From assembly GCA_938038735.1 (NCBI GenBank), contig CALHSW010000035.1, forward strand, positions 1 through 24,545: a stretch of 24,545 bases of DNA, given 5' to 3'. The notes beneath the pieces were generated by a model. That model did not search any database, was not told where the DNA came from, and worked only from the letters and a program-made list of their open reading frames with translations. Positions 6,562 to 14,275 of the stretch are shown here, in pieces. Origin of the DNA: an uncultured Bacteroidia bacterium. GTDB taxonomy: Bacteria; Bacteroidota; Bacteroidia; Bacteroidales; CAJPTX01. How positions within the stretch are numbered: position 1 is the first letter of the stretch; every line of letters starts with the position of its first letter. A program made the position numbers and the translations under genes.

Positions 6562-9186
6562 ATGGAAAAGCTGTCGACGCGGTACGAGCCGCAGGCGATT
6601 GAGAAAAGGTGGAGCGAATTTTGGGAGGCGGGACGCTACTTCCATTCGGAGCCTGATGGGCGCAAGCCGTACACGATAGTTATCCCACCGCCCAATGTGA
6701 CGGGGGTGCTGCACATGGGGCATATGCTCAACAATACGCTACAGGATGTACTGGTGCGCAGGGCGCGGATGCTCGGCTATAACGCATGCTGGGTGCCGGG
6801 CACTGACCATGCATCGATCGCGACCGAGGCAAAGGTGGTGGCTAAGCTCAAGAAGGAAGGTATCGAGAAGAGCAGCCTTACGAGGGAGGAGTTCTTGCGC
6901 CACGCCTGGGAGTGGAAGGAGGAGCATGGGGGGATTATATTGAAGCAGCTGCGCCACCTTGGGGCATCGTGCGATTGGGAGCGGACGGCGTTCACCATGG
7001 ACGAGGTTCGTTCTGAAAGCGTGATAAAGTGTTTCGTGGAGCTGTATCGCCGGGGGCTTATCTACCGCGGTGTGCGGATGGTGAATTGGGATCCGCAAGC
7101 TAAGACGGCGGTGAGCGACGAGGAGGTGATACACCGTGAGGTGGAGGGCAAACTCTACTACGTCCGCTACAAAGTGGTGGGTGGCGATGGCTACATGCTG
7201 GTGGCCACGACGCGCCCCGAGACGATAATGGGCGATGTGGCGGTGTGCTTCAATCCGGAGGATGAGCGTTTCTTCCACCTAAGGGGAAAGAAGGTGGTTG
7301 TGCCGCTAGTCAACCGAGAGGTTCCGGTGATAGAGGATAGTTACGTTGACAAGGAGTTCGGCACTGGCGCGCTGAAGATTACCCCCGCGCACGATATCAA
7401 CGACTTCAATATCGGGGAGCGGTTCGGGCTGCCGAGCATTGACGTTTTCAACCCTGATGGCACGATTGCCGAGGCGGCGGGGATGTACGTGGGGATGGAT
7501 CGGTTCGCGGCGCGCGAGCAGTCGGTGAAGGACCTAGAGGCGGCGGGTCTGCTTGACCATGTTGAGACGATACGCCACACGCTGGGCTACAGCGAGCGTA
7601 CCGATAGCGTAATTGAGCCACGGCTCTCGATGCAGTGGTTCTTGAAGATGGAAGAAATAGCGAAGCCGGCGCTGGAGGCGGTGGAGAACGGCACGGTGCA
7701 GCTGATTCCAGGCAAGTTTGTCAATACGTACCGCCACTGGATGGAGAATGTGCATGATTGGTGCATTTCTCGTCAGCTGTGGTGGGGGCATCGCATCCCG
7801 GTGTGGTATCTGCCCGATGGGCGATACGTATCGGCGGAGAATGAGGCGGAGGCGTTGGAAGAGGCGCGAAAGCTGTCGGGGGACGGTACGTTGACCCTTG
7901 GTCAGCTAAGGCAGGATGAGGACGTGCTGGACACGTGGTTCAGCTCGTGGCTGTGGCCGATGTCGGTCTTTGACGGCATTCGGCATCCCGACAACAAAGA
8001 GATCAAGTACTACTACCCGACGCAGGATCTTGTGACGGCGCCAGAGATTCTATTCTTTTGGGTGGCGCGTATGGTAATAGCTGGGTATGCGTTCCGCGGG
8101 GAGGCTCCTTTTTCAAGGGTTTACCTCACGGGCATCGTGCGGGATCAGCAGCGTCGCAAGATGAGCAAACAGCTGGGCAATAGCCCAGACCCCATCATGC
8201 TCATGGAGAAGTACGGCACTGATGGGGTGCGTCTCGGCATGCTGCTTTGCACCAGCGCGGGGAACGATTTGATATTTGAGGAGTCGCTGGTGGAGCAGGG
8301 ACGTAACTTCTGCAACAAGGTGTGGAATGCCTTCCGCCTGGTGCAGGGTTGGGAGGCAGACGAATCTGCCGCGCAGCCGGCCGCACGGCAGCGGGCGTTG
8401 CAGTGGTTCGGGGCGAAGCTGAACGATTGCCTCGCAGAGGTCGAGCGGGCGTTTGATTCGTGCCGCATATCCGATGCGTTACTGCTAATATACAGACTCT
8501 TCTGGGATGATTTTTCGGGGTGGCTTCTTGAGTTGCTCAAGCCGGCGAGGGGGGCGAAGATTGATGGGCAATCCAAGAAAGAGCTTTTGGCTTACTTCGA
8601 TACGCTGCTTACGGTGCTGCACCCCTTCATGCCATTCCTAACAGAGGAGCTGTGGCATGCGCTAGGGGAGGGACGAGAGGAGTTGGCACTCACGGTGCAG
8701 CCGATGCCTATGGCGGCGGAGGTTGACAAGGGGTTGCTGGCAGAGTACGAAGCTTTTCAAGGCGTGGTGTCGGGCATTCGCAACGCGCGCCAATCGCAGG
8801 GAGTGGATGCCGGTGAGGTGCTTTCGCTGTGCTACAGGGGGGAGAGTTTACTGAGTGCAGCTGCGCTTGAGCTCCTCTGCACGATGGCGAATATTGATGG
8901 TGCAAAAGGGGTGGAAGAGAGCCCCAAGGGAGCTGTGAGCTTCATCGTGGGGCGCATGGAGTGCTTCGTGCCGCTGGGAGGTAATGTGGATGTGGCGGAG
9001 AGGCGAAAAAAGCTGGAGGAGGAGCTGCGCTACGCGGAGGGATTCCTTGCCAACGTGGAGAAAAAGCTTTCCAATGAGCGGTTCGTTAGCAGTGCCCCCG
9101 AAAAGGTTGTGGCGTTGGAACGAAAGAAGCGTGAGGATGCGTTGGCAAAGATAGCTGCGTTGAAGGCGCAGTTGGAAACGTTGTAA
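6562..9186 (+). CDS. valS: Valyl-tRNA synthetase (ValRS)
   Basis: 874-aa class I aminoacyl-tRNA synthetase charging tRNA-Val with valine in the cytosol. In order: catalytic HIGH motif as HMGH (51-54) after PPPNVTGVL; the CP1 editing domain with TTRPET (216-221), which hydrolyses mischarged Thr-tRNA; DVLDTWFSS (from 454); the KMSKS loop as KMSKQ (533-537) followed by LGNSPDP; the anticodon-binding helical domain; and a C-terminal coiled-coil arm (about 812-874). Length is normal. I chose the ATG at 6562 because it gives the standard N terminus and is preceded by AGAGGGAG; the in-frame TTG at 6544 would add six residues and place that ribosome site inside the gene. The final serine of the KMSKS loop is glutamine here. 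The gene is followed after 20 bases by the GH3-family gene. Confidence 0.97.
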   Translation: MEKLSTRYEPQAIEKRWSEFWEAGRYFHSEPDGRKPYTIVIPPPNVTGVLHMGHMLNNTLQDVLVRRARMLGYNACWVPGTDHASIATEAKVVAKLKKEGIEKSSLTREEFLRHAWEWKEEHGGIILKQLRHLGASCDWERTAFTMDEVRSESVIKCFVELYRRGLIYRGVRMVNWDPQAKTAVSDEEVIHREVEGKLYYVRYKVVGGDGYMLVATTRPETIMGDVAVCFNPEDERFFHLRGKKVVVPLVNREVPVIEDSYVDKEFGTGALKITPAHDINDFNIGERFGLPSIDVFNPDGTIAEAAGMYVGMDRFAAREQSVKDLEAAGLLDHVETIRHTLGYSERTDSVIEPRLSMQWFLKMEEIAKPALEAVENGTVQLIPGKFVNTYRHWMENVHDWCISRQLWWGHRIPVWYLPDGRYVSAENEAEALEEARKLSGDGTLTLGQLRQDEDVLDTWFSSWLWPMSVFDGIRHPDNKEIKYYYPTQDLVTAPEILFFWVARMVIAGYAFRGEAPFSRVYLTGIVRDQQRRKMSKQLGNSPDPIMLMEKYGTDGVRLGMLLCTSAGNDLIFEESLVEQGRNFCNKVWNAFRLVQGWEADESAAQPAARQRALQWFGAKLNDCLAEVERAFDSCRISDALLLIYRLFWDDFSGWLLELLKPARGAKIDGQSKKELLAYFDTLLTVLHPFMPFLTEELWHALGEGREELALTVQPMPMAAEVDKGLLAEYEAFQGVVSGIRNARQSQGVDAGEVLSLCYRGESLLSAAALELLCTMANIDGAKGVEESPKGAVSFIVGRMECFVPLGGNVDVAERRKKLEEELRYAEGFLANVEKKLSNERFVSSAPEKVVALERKKREDALAKIAALKAQLETL

Positions 9187-9206
9187 AAGGATTAACTCGT
9201 GGCGAT

Positions 9207-10730
9207 ATGAGCGTACTCAATAGCGTAGTAAAGCTTTTCACATCGGAGAATTTACGCAGGATAGAGTGTTTCATGGAGCATCCGCTAGATGTGCAGCATG
9301 AAGTGTACACGATGCTAATGAGTAGCTTGGCAAGTACTCGCTATGGGCGCGATTACGGCGTGACGGCTGGCATGACGTATCAGGATTTTGCGCAGAGGGT
9401 ACCCATTGTGACGTATGAGGATTTGGAGGATCGCATAGAGAAGATGCGTGGAGGGGCAGCCAACGAGCTATGGCCAGGGGTGACAACGTGGTATGCCCGC
9501 TCTTCGGGTACTACAGGGAGCAAGAGTAAGTATATCCCTGTGACGGATCAATACTTAGAGGAGTGCCATTTCCAGGGCGGTAGAGACGTGTTGGCAGTCT
9601 ATTTTGACCTGTACCCAAATAGTAAATTGTTTCGCGGGAAAGGGTTGACGTTGGGGGGAAGCCAAAAGAGCGATGTGGAGATGAATGGTAGCCATAGTGG
9701 CGACCTCTCCGCCATACTGTTGACGCGGGCCCCCAAATGGTTGGGTGCGGTGCGTACGCCCTCGAAGAAGGTGGCGTTGCTCTCCGATTGGGACGAGAAA
9801 ATAGCTGGTATCGCCAAGGAGACGCTGAGGCAAAATGTGACGAGCCTAACGGGCGTACCCTCGTGGAATATGGTGATGCTCAAACGAATGCTTGAGATTT
9901 CTGGTAAGCGCAACCTACTTGAACTATGGCCCAATCTAGAGGTCTTTTTCCATGGAGGAATGAATTTTGGACCGTACCGCCCACAGTTTGAGCAGCTTAT
10001 TCCATCGCCCGACATGCATTATATGGAAAACTACAATGCAAGCGAGGGGTACTTTGCGTTGCAGAATGACCCGAATGACACTGCCATGTTGCTAATGCTT
10101 GATTACGGCGTGTTCTACGAGTTTATCCCCATGTCGGAATTTGCCAATGCGCAACGTAAGGCCATCCCTCTTGAGGATGTTAAGGTGGGCGAGAATTATG
10201 CCCTTGTCATCTCGGCTACCAATGGACTATGGCGTTACCTTATCGGTGACACGGTGACGTTTACGAGTACCTCTCCCTATAAAATACGCATCACAGGGCG
10301 TACGAAGCATTTCATCAATGCTTTTGGGGAGGAGGTGATAATAGACAACGTGGAGACGGCATTGGCGAAGGCGTGCGAGGCTTTTGGGGCTACCGTGGAA
10401 GAGTACACCGTCGCCCCCCATTTCATGAATTTACAGGAGCGTGCCGCGCATGAGTGGTTCATAGAGTTTGAAAAAGCACCGAGCGATGTTCACGCCTTTA
10501 TGGAGATGGTTGACAAGACTATTCAGTCATTGAATTCCGATTACGAGGCGAAGCGAAAGAACGATGTAACGTTGAGTTTTCCAATGGTGCATTTGCTACC
10601 CCCGGGGACGTTCTACGGTTGGATGGAGGCGCGAGGAAAGTTTGGGGGACAGAATAAGGTGCCTCGGTTGAGTAACGATAGAACGCATGTAGAGAGCCTT
10701 TTGGAATATTTAGGACAGGGGAAGGCGTAG
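9207..10730 (+). CDS. GH3 auxin-responsive promoter family protein (acyl-adenylating enzyme)
   Basis: 507-aa member of the GH3 family (PF03321), part of the ANL adenylate-forming superfamily. Plant members join amino acids to auxin or jasmonate; the substrates of bacterial members are mostly unknown. ATP-binding motif 1 is SSGTTGSKSKYIPVT (99-113), motif 2 is YNASEGYF (276-283), and motif 3 includes YLIGDTV (344-350), with RITGRTKHFINAFGEEV (361-377) at the hinge to the C-terminal domain. All motifs are intact, so the enzyme is expected to activate a carboxylate as its adenylate and pass it to an amine or other acceptor. It sits 20 bases after valS and 6 bases before the DUF805 gene, so co-transcription is likely. 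No obvious pathway partner is present. Confidence 0.92.
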   Translation: MSVLNSVVKLFTSENLRRIECFMEHPLDVQHEVYTMLMSSLASTRYGRDYGVTAGMTYQDFAQRVPIVTYEDLEDRIEKMRGGAANELWPGVTTWYARSSGTTGSKSKYIPVTDQYLEECHFQGGRDVLAVYFDLYPNSKLFRGKGLTLGGSQKSDVEMNGSHSGDLSAILLTRAPKWLGAVRTPSKKVALLSDWDEKIAGIAKETLRQNVTSLTGVPSWNMVMLKRMLEISGKRNLLELWPNLEVFFHGGMNFGPYRPQFEQLIPSPDMHYMENYNASEGYFALQNDPNDTAMLLMLDYGVFYEFIPMSEFANAQRKAIPLEDVKVGENYALVISATNGLWRYLIGDTVTFTSTSPYKIRITGRTKHFINAFGEEVIIDNVETALAKACEAFGATVEEYTVAPHFMNLQERAAHEWFIEFEKAPSDVHAFMEMVDKTIQSLNSDYEAKRKNDVTLSFPMVHLLPPGTFYGWMEARGKFGGQNKVPRLSNDRTHVESLLEYLGQGKA

Positions 10731-10736
10731 GTACTC

Positions 10737-11963
10737 ATGGAAATTGGTAACGAGGAAAAGGCGAGGCGTACGGGAGGAGGAAACTCCGTGTTTAGCTACA
10801 AAGGGAGGCTGAGGAGGAGAGATTATGCGCTGCTCCTCATAGCTAGCGTAGTGATGCTGGCTGTCAGCTACGTTGGTTTAATTTGGGTAATTGTTGCGGA
10901 TGGTGGAGATGATGGTGCGAATCTAGTTGCCTTCGTACCGTTGCTCTACCTTGTAGCCTTGGCTTTAGTAGCCTTTATCTGTCTGCAAACGGCTAAACGT
11001 CTGCATGATATAGGTTGGTCGGGGTGGTTTTGCCTCGTGCCGTATATACAGCTACCGTTGCTGTTTATAGAGGGGGAGCGTGGGGAAAATCGGTATGGGG
11101 TAGCACCTAAAGTACGTGGCTTGGAGGTTACTGATGAGGATTTGGTTAATGATTCTGCAAGGATGTTCATGCGCCCGTTTAGTTTCAGGGGACGCATACG
11201 GCGTACGGAGTATGCTATTAGCGTAGTGTTACAGCTTGTGGGGGTGGTAGCGCTTGCTGTGCTGTGCTTTTTGCAGCTGGATGCAGCAATCAATGGTGGA
11301 GGGGAATGGGCGTCAGCTATCACGGCGTGCGTGGCGAGTGGACTGTTGTTGGTGCCTATCCTATGGTTTTCGTTGGCGCAGGAGGCTAAGCGGTTGCACG
11401 ATGTGGGGCTGTCGGGGTGGTTTTGTCTGTCGCCTATCTTTTGGTTGGCGTTGCTGTTCGTGCCGGGGGAGAATGAGACGAATCGTTGGGGTAGCCGTCC
11501 AAAGCGTGGAGAGAACCCAATACCCCAGTCTTGGGAGGTGTCGCATGACGATGGGCAACGTCTGCGTATGTTTAGAAATCCGTTTAGCTTTCGCGGGCGT
11601 ATCCGCCGTACGGAGTACGCAATTAGTATGATTGTGCTGTGGGCTGGACTATATGTGGGTGTAGTTCTAATGGCGCTTTTTGTGGCGTTGGCCGTTCGTC
11701 AGTCAGAAATGGAGGAGTGGCAGCAGGCCACCGTGGGGCTGTTGATGATGTTGCCAGTGTTGGTTGTTGGAGGGTGGATATACCTTGCACAGACGGCGAA
11801 ACGTCTGCATGACATTGATGTGCAGGGGCTGTTCTGCTTGTCGGTGGGTATATGGTTTGCGCTGGTGTTCGTGGAGGGGACAAAGGGGGCAAACCTCTAT
11901 GGGGCATCGCCGAAGGGAGAGGTGGAATCAACAGCTGAAGAGCCAAGCGAGCTGGAGGGGTAA
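10737..11963 (+). CDS. Membrane protein with three tandem DUF805 units
   Basis: 408-aa membrane protein built from three successive DUF805 units (PF05656), a family usually about 110-140 aa long with a single unit. Unit 1 spans about 18-122 (FSYKGRLRRRDYALLL ... AKRLHDIGWSGWFCL ... ENRYG), unit 2 about 146-253 (PFSFRGRIRRTEYAIS ... KRLHDVGLSGWFCL ... TNRWG), unit 3 about 281-395 (PFSFRGRIRRTEYAIS ... KRLHDIDVQGLFCL ... ANLYG). Each unit has about four hydrophobic helices and the conserved G-R-x-R-R and KRLHD motifs. Units 2 and 3 share an identical 16-residue opening and are closer to each other than to unit 1. The function of DUF805 is unknown. The ATG is 6 bases after the GH3 stop codon, implying one transcript. 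Confidence 0.92.
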   Translation: MEIGNEEKARRTGGGNSVFSYKGRLRRRDYALLLIASVVMLAVSYVGLIWVIVADGGDDGANLVAFVPLLYLVALALVAFICLQTAKRLHDIGWSGWFCLVPYIQLPLLFIEGERGENRYGVAPKVRGLEVTDEDLVNDSARMFMRPFSFRGRIRRTEYAISVVLQLVGVVALAVLCFLQLDAAINGGGEWASAITACVASGLLLVPILWFSLAQEAKRLHDVGLSGWFCLSPIFWLALLFVPGENETNRWGSRPKRGENPIPQSWEVSHDDGQRLRMFRNPFSFRGRIRRTEYAISMIVLWAGLYVGVVLMALFVALAVRQSEMEEWQQATVGLLMMLPVLVVGGWIYLAQTAKRLHDIDVQGLFCLSVGIWFALVFVEGTKGANLYGASPKGEVESTAEEPSELEG

Positions 11964-12058
11964 TGGTGATTTTGAGGGTTATCGTAGGGTAGCCAACCTC
12001 CGTAGCATTTCAAATCGTTTGATACAGAGTAGCGTTCAAAGAAACAGATTTTTTGCCT

Positions 12059-12066
12059 TACCTTTG
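12059..12066 (+). promoter_or_regulatory. Bacteroidota -7 promoter element for rnpB
   Basis: TACCTTTG matches TAnnTTTG exactly. It ends 7 bases before the first base of the RNase P P1 helix (12073), so the expected transcription start near 12070-12073 agrees with the RNA's 5' end. A -33 element is weak (GTTC near 12034-12037). Confidence 0.75.
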
Positions 12067-12072
12067 CGGCGG

Positions 12073-12542
12073 AGAATGGGGGATGGAGAGGCGAGATGCC
12101 GGTGGCGTCGCGGTGTCGTTCTTCGCAAGGGGCGCGGCAACGAGGAAAGTCTGGACATCAGAGAACGGCTAGCTTCTTAACGCGAAGGTACCCGTGAGGG
12201 TAGGAATCCCGCAGAAGAGAATGACCGCCTGGTGGGTTACAGGCCTGCTGGGTAAGGGTGAGAAGGTGAGGTAAGAGCTCACCGGGGGGCTGGCGACAGT
12301 TCCCGCAGTGCGGGTCCTAGTGGTGCAAGGCCGTGTAGACCCCGATAGCCCTCGCGGAGGGCTTCCTGGCTGTTCGTCAGGGCTTGCCGAGAGGCGAGGT
12401 CGGGGAGGGTAGGCTGCTTGAGGCTGCGGGTGACCACAGCTCTAGAGAAATGGCGTCAGGCTGCAACGCTCGCCATGGATGGTGGGCAGTATGCGGTTAC
12501 AGAATCCGGCTTATACGGCATCTCGCGCTCTGCCCCCATTCT
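12073..12542 (+). ncRNA. rnpB: RNase P RNA, bacterial class A
   Basis: Catalytic RNA of RNase P, which matures tRNA 5' ends. Conserved regions appear in order: GAGGAAAGTCTGGACATC (12142-12159, CR I); the CR II block from AGGGTGAGAAGGTGAGG to GAGCTCACC (12255-12283); GGTGCAAGGCC (about 12322-12332, CR IV); TAGAGAAATGG (from 12443) and ACAGAATCCGGCTTATA (12499-12515, CR V). The ends form the P1 helix: the segment from 12073 (AGAATGGGGG, then CGAGATGCCG) pairs with CGGCATCTCG and CCCCCATTCT ending at 12542. At about 470 nt it is longer than the usual 350-400 nt, so some peripheral helices are probably extended. Boundaries are set by P1 pairing and may be off by several bases. Confidence 0.95.
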
Positions 12543-12859
12543 CTTCTGTTCGTGCTTGTTTTGCTTGAAGGATGGTGCGGACAGCCAATCTATACGGCTA
12601 GGCCTGAGAATTTAATGTAGAGGGCGAAGAGGGAACGATGCGCAGTATCGGGAGCTGAAGACATCAAGCGATGCTGGCATTGTTCCACTGACATAAACTG
12701 GGGTACGGCAGCTGCGAGTGGAAAGTGGGTAGCAATGCTAGAAGTGTATTCTTGACCAACACCAACCACTATCTGATACCCCCATTTAATTTTTTCCTAG
12801 CCATTGATTACTACCCATTAACCGTTATTTTGTATTCCTAAAAGCATTACCTTTGCGGC
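12543..12859. other. Gap between rnpB and the response regulator gene
   Basis: 317 bases without a supported protein gene. It contains one possible stem-loop, GGAACGATGC at 12632-12641 with GCATTGTTCC at 12677-12686 (10 pairs including one G-U), and an AT-rich promoter region from about 12785 leading to the TAnnTTTG element at 12848-12855. I see no tRNA and no clear rnpB terminator in it. Confidence 0.6.
12848..12855 (+). promoter_or_regulatory. Bacteroidota -7 element abutting the response regulator start codon
   Basis: TACCTTTG (TAnnTTTG) ends only 4 bases before the ATG at 12860. With normal spacing, transcription would begin at or next to the start codon, giving a leaderless or nearly leaderless mRNA. 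The same TACCTTTGCGG sequence occurs before rnpB and the SiaB-like gene. The -33 region is weak (TTAT near 12825). Confidence 0.65.
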
Positions 12860-14275
12860 ATGGGAAGAGATAGGGTGCAAGATCCAAAAGCTCCAGGGGC
12901 AGGGGGGCGAGTGCTTATAGCCGACGATGATGACGGCGTACGCTCTTCGCTAGGGCTGCTGTTCAGGCGTTTTGGCTATAGGGTGCTGCAAGCGGGAACC
13001 CCCGAGGAGGTAGAGGCGATGGCGAGGGAGGGGGGCTTTGATGTGGCATTGCTAGACATGAACTTTTCATCGTCGACAACGGGGGAAGAGGGAATCGCGC
13101 TGCTGCGCAAGATGAAGATACTTGTCCCTGGCGTGCCGGTGATACTCATTACAGCGTGGGCAACAATTGAACTCGCGGTGGAGGGCATGCGCTATGGGGC
13201 ATTCGATTTCATCGCGAAGCCTTGGGAGAATAGGGTTGTACTTCAGACCGTGGAGACGGCGTTGGAGTTGGCACAGCAGAGCAATGGGGCAGAGGAGGAG
13301 ACGTGCAGCGCGGAGCAACCCAGCGTGAGGCAGCAATTCAAGGGAATTGTAGGCAATGACCCTGCCTTGATGCGGGTGCTAGAGACGATAGCGCAGGTGG
13401 CCCCCACCAATGCACCGGTGCTAATCCTAGGGGAGAGCGGCACGGGTAAGGAGCTGATTGCCGAGGCGGTGCATAGGCTAAGCAAGCGTGCAAAGGGACC
13501 CTTTGTAAAGGTGAACCTAGGAGGCCTATCGGAGTCGCTTTTCGAGAGCGAGATGTTTGGGCATAGGCGGGGGGCGTTCACCGATGCCTACGCGGATAGG
13601 GAGGGGCGCATAGCGATGGCAGAGGGCGGTACAATATTTTTAGATGAGATAGGCGATTTGGCGTTGGCCTCTCAGGTGAAACTGCTCCGGGTGTTACAGG
13701 ACCAAAGCTACGAGGTGCTGGGGGAGAGCAAGACGCGACGGGCAGACATTCGGGTGGTGTCGGCAACCAATGCTGACGTTTACGGCAAGGTGCGTGAGGG
13801 AAGCTTTCGGGAGGACTTACTCTACAGGATAAATCTTATAACGGTGACGCTTCCGCCGCTGCGGGAGCGTAGGGGCGACATACCGCTCTTGGCTGAACAC
13901 TTCCTGAAGTCTTTTGCCAAGGCCAATGGGATGGACCCTAAGGAACTCACGGCCGCGGGGGTACGAGCGTTAGAGTCGTACGGTTTTCCAGGCAACATAC
14001 GTGAGTTGAAAAACATAGTGGAGAGGGCGTTTTTACTTTCGCAGGGGGATACGATAGGGGAGGAGAGCGTAAGGCTTTCGCTACAGCAAGGGGGCGGTGC
14101 GGCGGCGCAGCCCGCAGTGACGGCAACCACGCTAGAGGGAATGGAGGAGGAGATGATACGGCGCTCGTTGGCGAGGCACAATGGCAACGTGACGCGCGTG
14201 GCGGCGGAGCTAGGCATAACGCGCGCGGCGCTCTACCGGCGCATAGAGAAGTATGGCATCCAAACGAAGCGTTAG
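12860..14275 (+). CDS. Sigma-54-dependent response regulator (NtrC family), first copy
   Basis: 471-aa bacterial enhancer-binding protein. The receiver domain (about 16-140) has the acidic pocket ADDDD (21-25), phospho-acceptor D66 in LLDMNF, T98 and K120. The AAA+ domain (about 162-395) has Walker A GESGTGKE (191-198), the sigma-54 contact loop GAFTDA (238-243, where GAFTGA is canonical), Walker B FLDEIGD (260-266) and the arginine region REDLLYR (317-323). A Fis-type helix-turn-helix ends the protein (about 430-471). Phosphorylated regulators of this class bind upstream enhancer sites and use ATP to open sigma-54 promoters. Its 3' end overlaps the kinase gene by 23 bases, making that kinase its likely partner. 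A sigma-54 promoter lies just after the pair, before the export operon, which is the probable target. Confidence 0.95.
   Translation: MGRDRVQDPKAPGAGGRVLIADDDDGVRSSLGLLFRRFGYRVLQAGTPEEVEAMAREGGFDVALLDMNFSSSTTGEEGIALLRKMKILVPGVPVILITAWATIELAVEGMRYGAFDFIAKPWENRVVLQTVETALELAQQSNGAEEETCSAEQPSVRQQFKGIVGNDPALMRVLETIAQVAPTNAPVLILGESGTGKELIAEAVHRLSKRAKGPFVKVNLGGLSESLFESEMFGHRRGAFTDAYADREGRIAMAEGGTIFLDEIGDLALASQVKLLRVLQDQSYEVLGESKTRRADIRVVSATNADVYGKVREGSFREDLLYRINLITVTLPPLRERRGDIPLLAEHFLKSFAKANGMDPKELTAAGVRALESYGFPGNIRELKNIVERAFLLSQGDTIGEESVRLSLQQGGGAAAQPAVTATTLEGMEEEMIRRSLARHNGNVTRVAAELGITRAALYRRIEKYGIQTKR

Noticed and set aside
6739..7278. 179-codon minus-strand frame opposite valS
   Set aside because: Antisense shadow of the synthetase; composition is an artefact of the G-rich coding strand.
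12384..12620. Open reading frame of 78 codons on the + strand
   Set aside because: It lies largely inside the RNase P RNA (conserved region V) and has no protein-like features.
12719..12734. TGGAAAGTGGGTAGCA as a sigma-54 site before the first regulator
   Set aside because: It keeps GG-N10-GC but misses three other consensus bases, and a good TAnnTTTG element lies closer to the gene.
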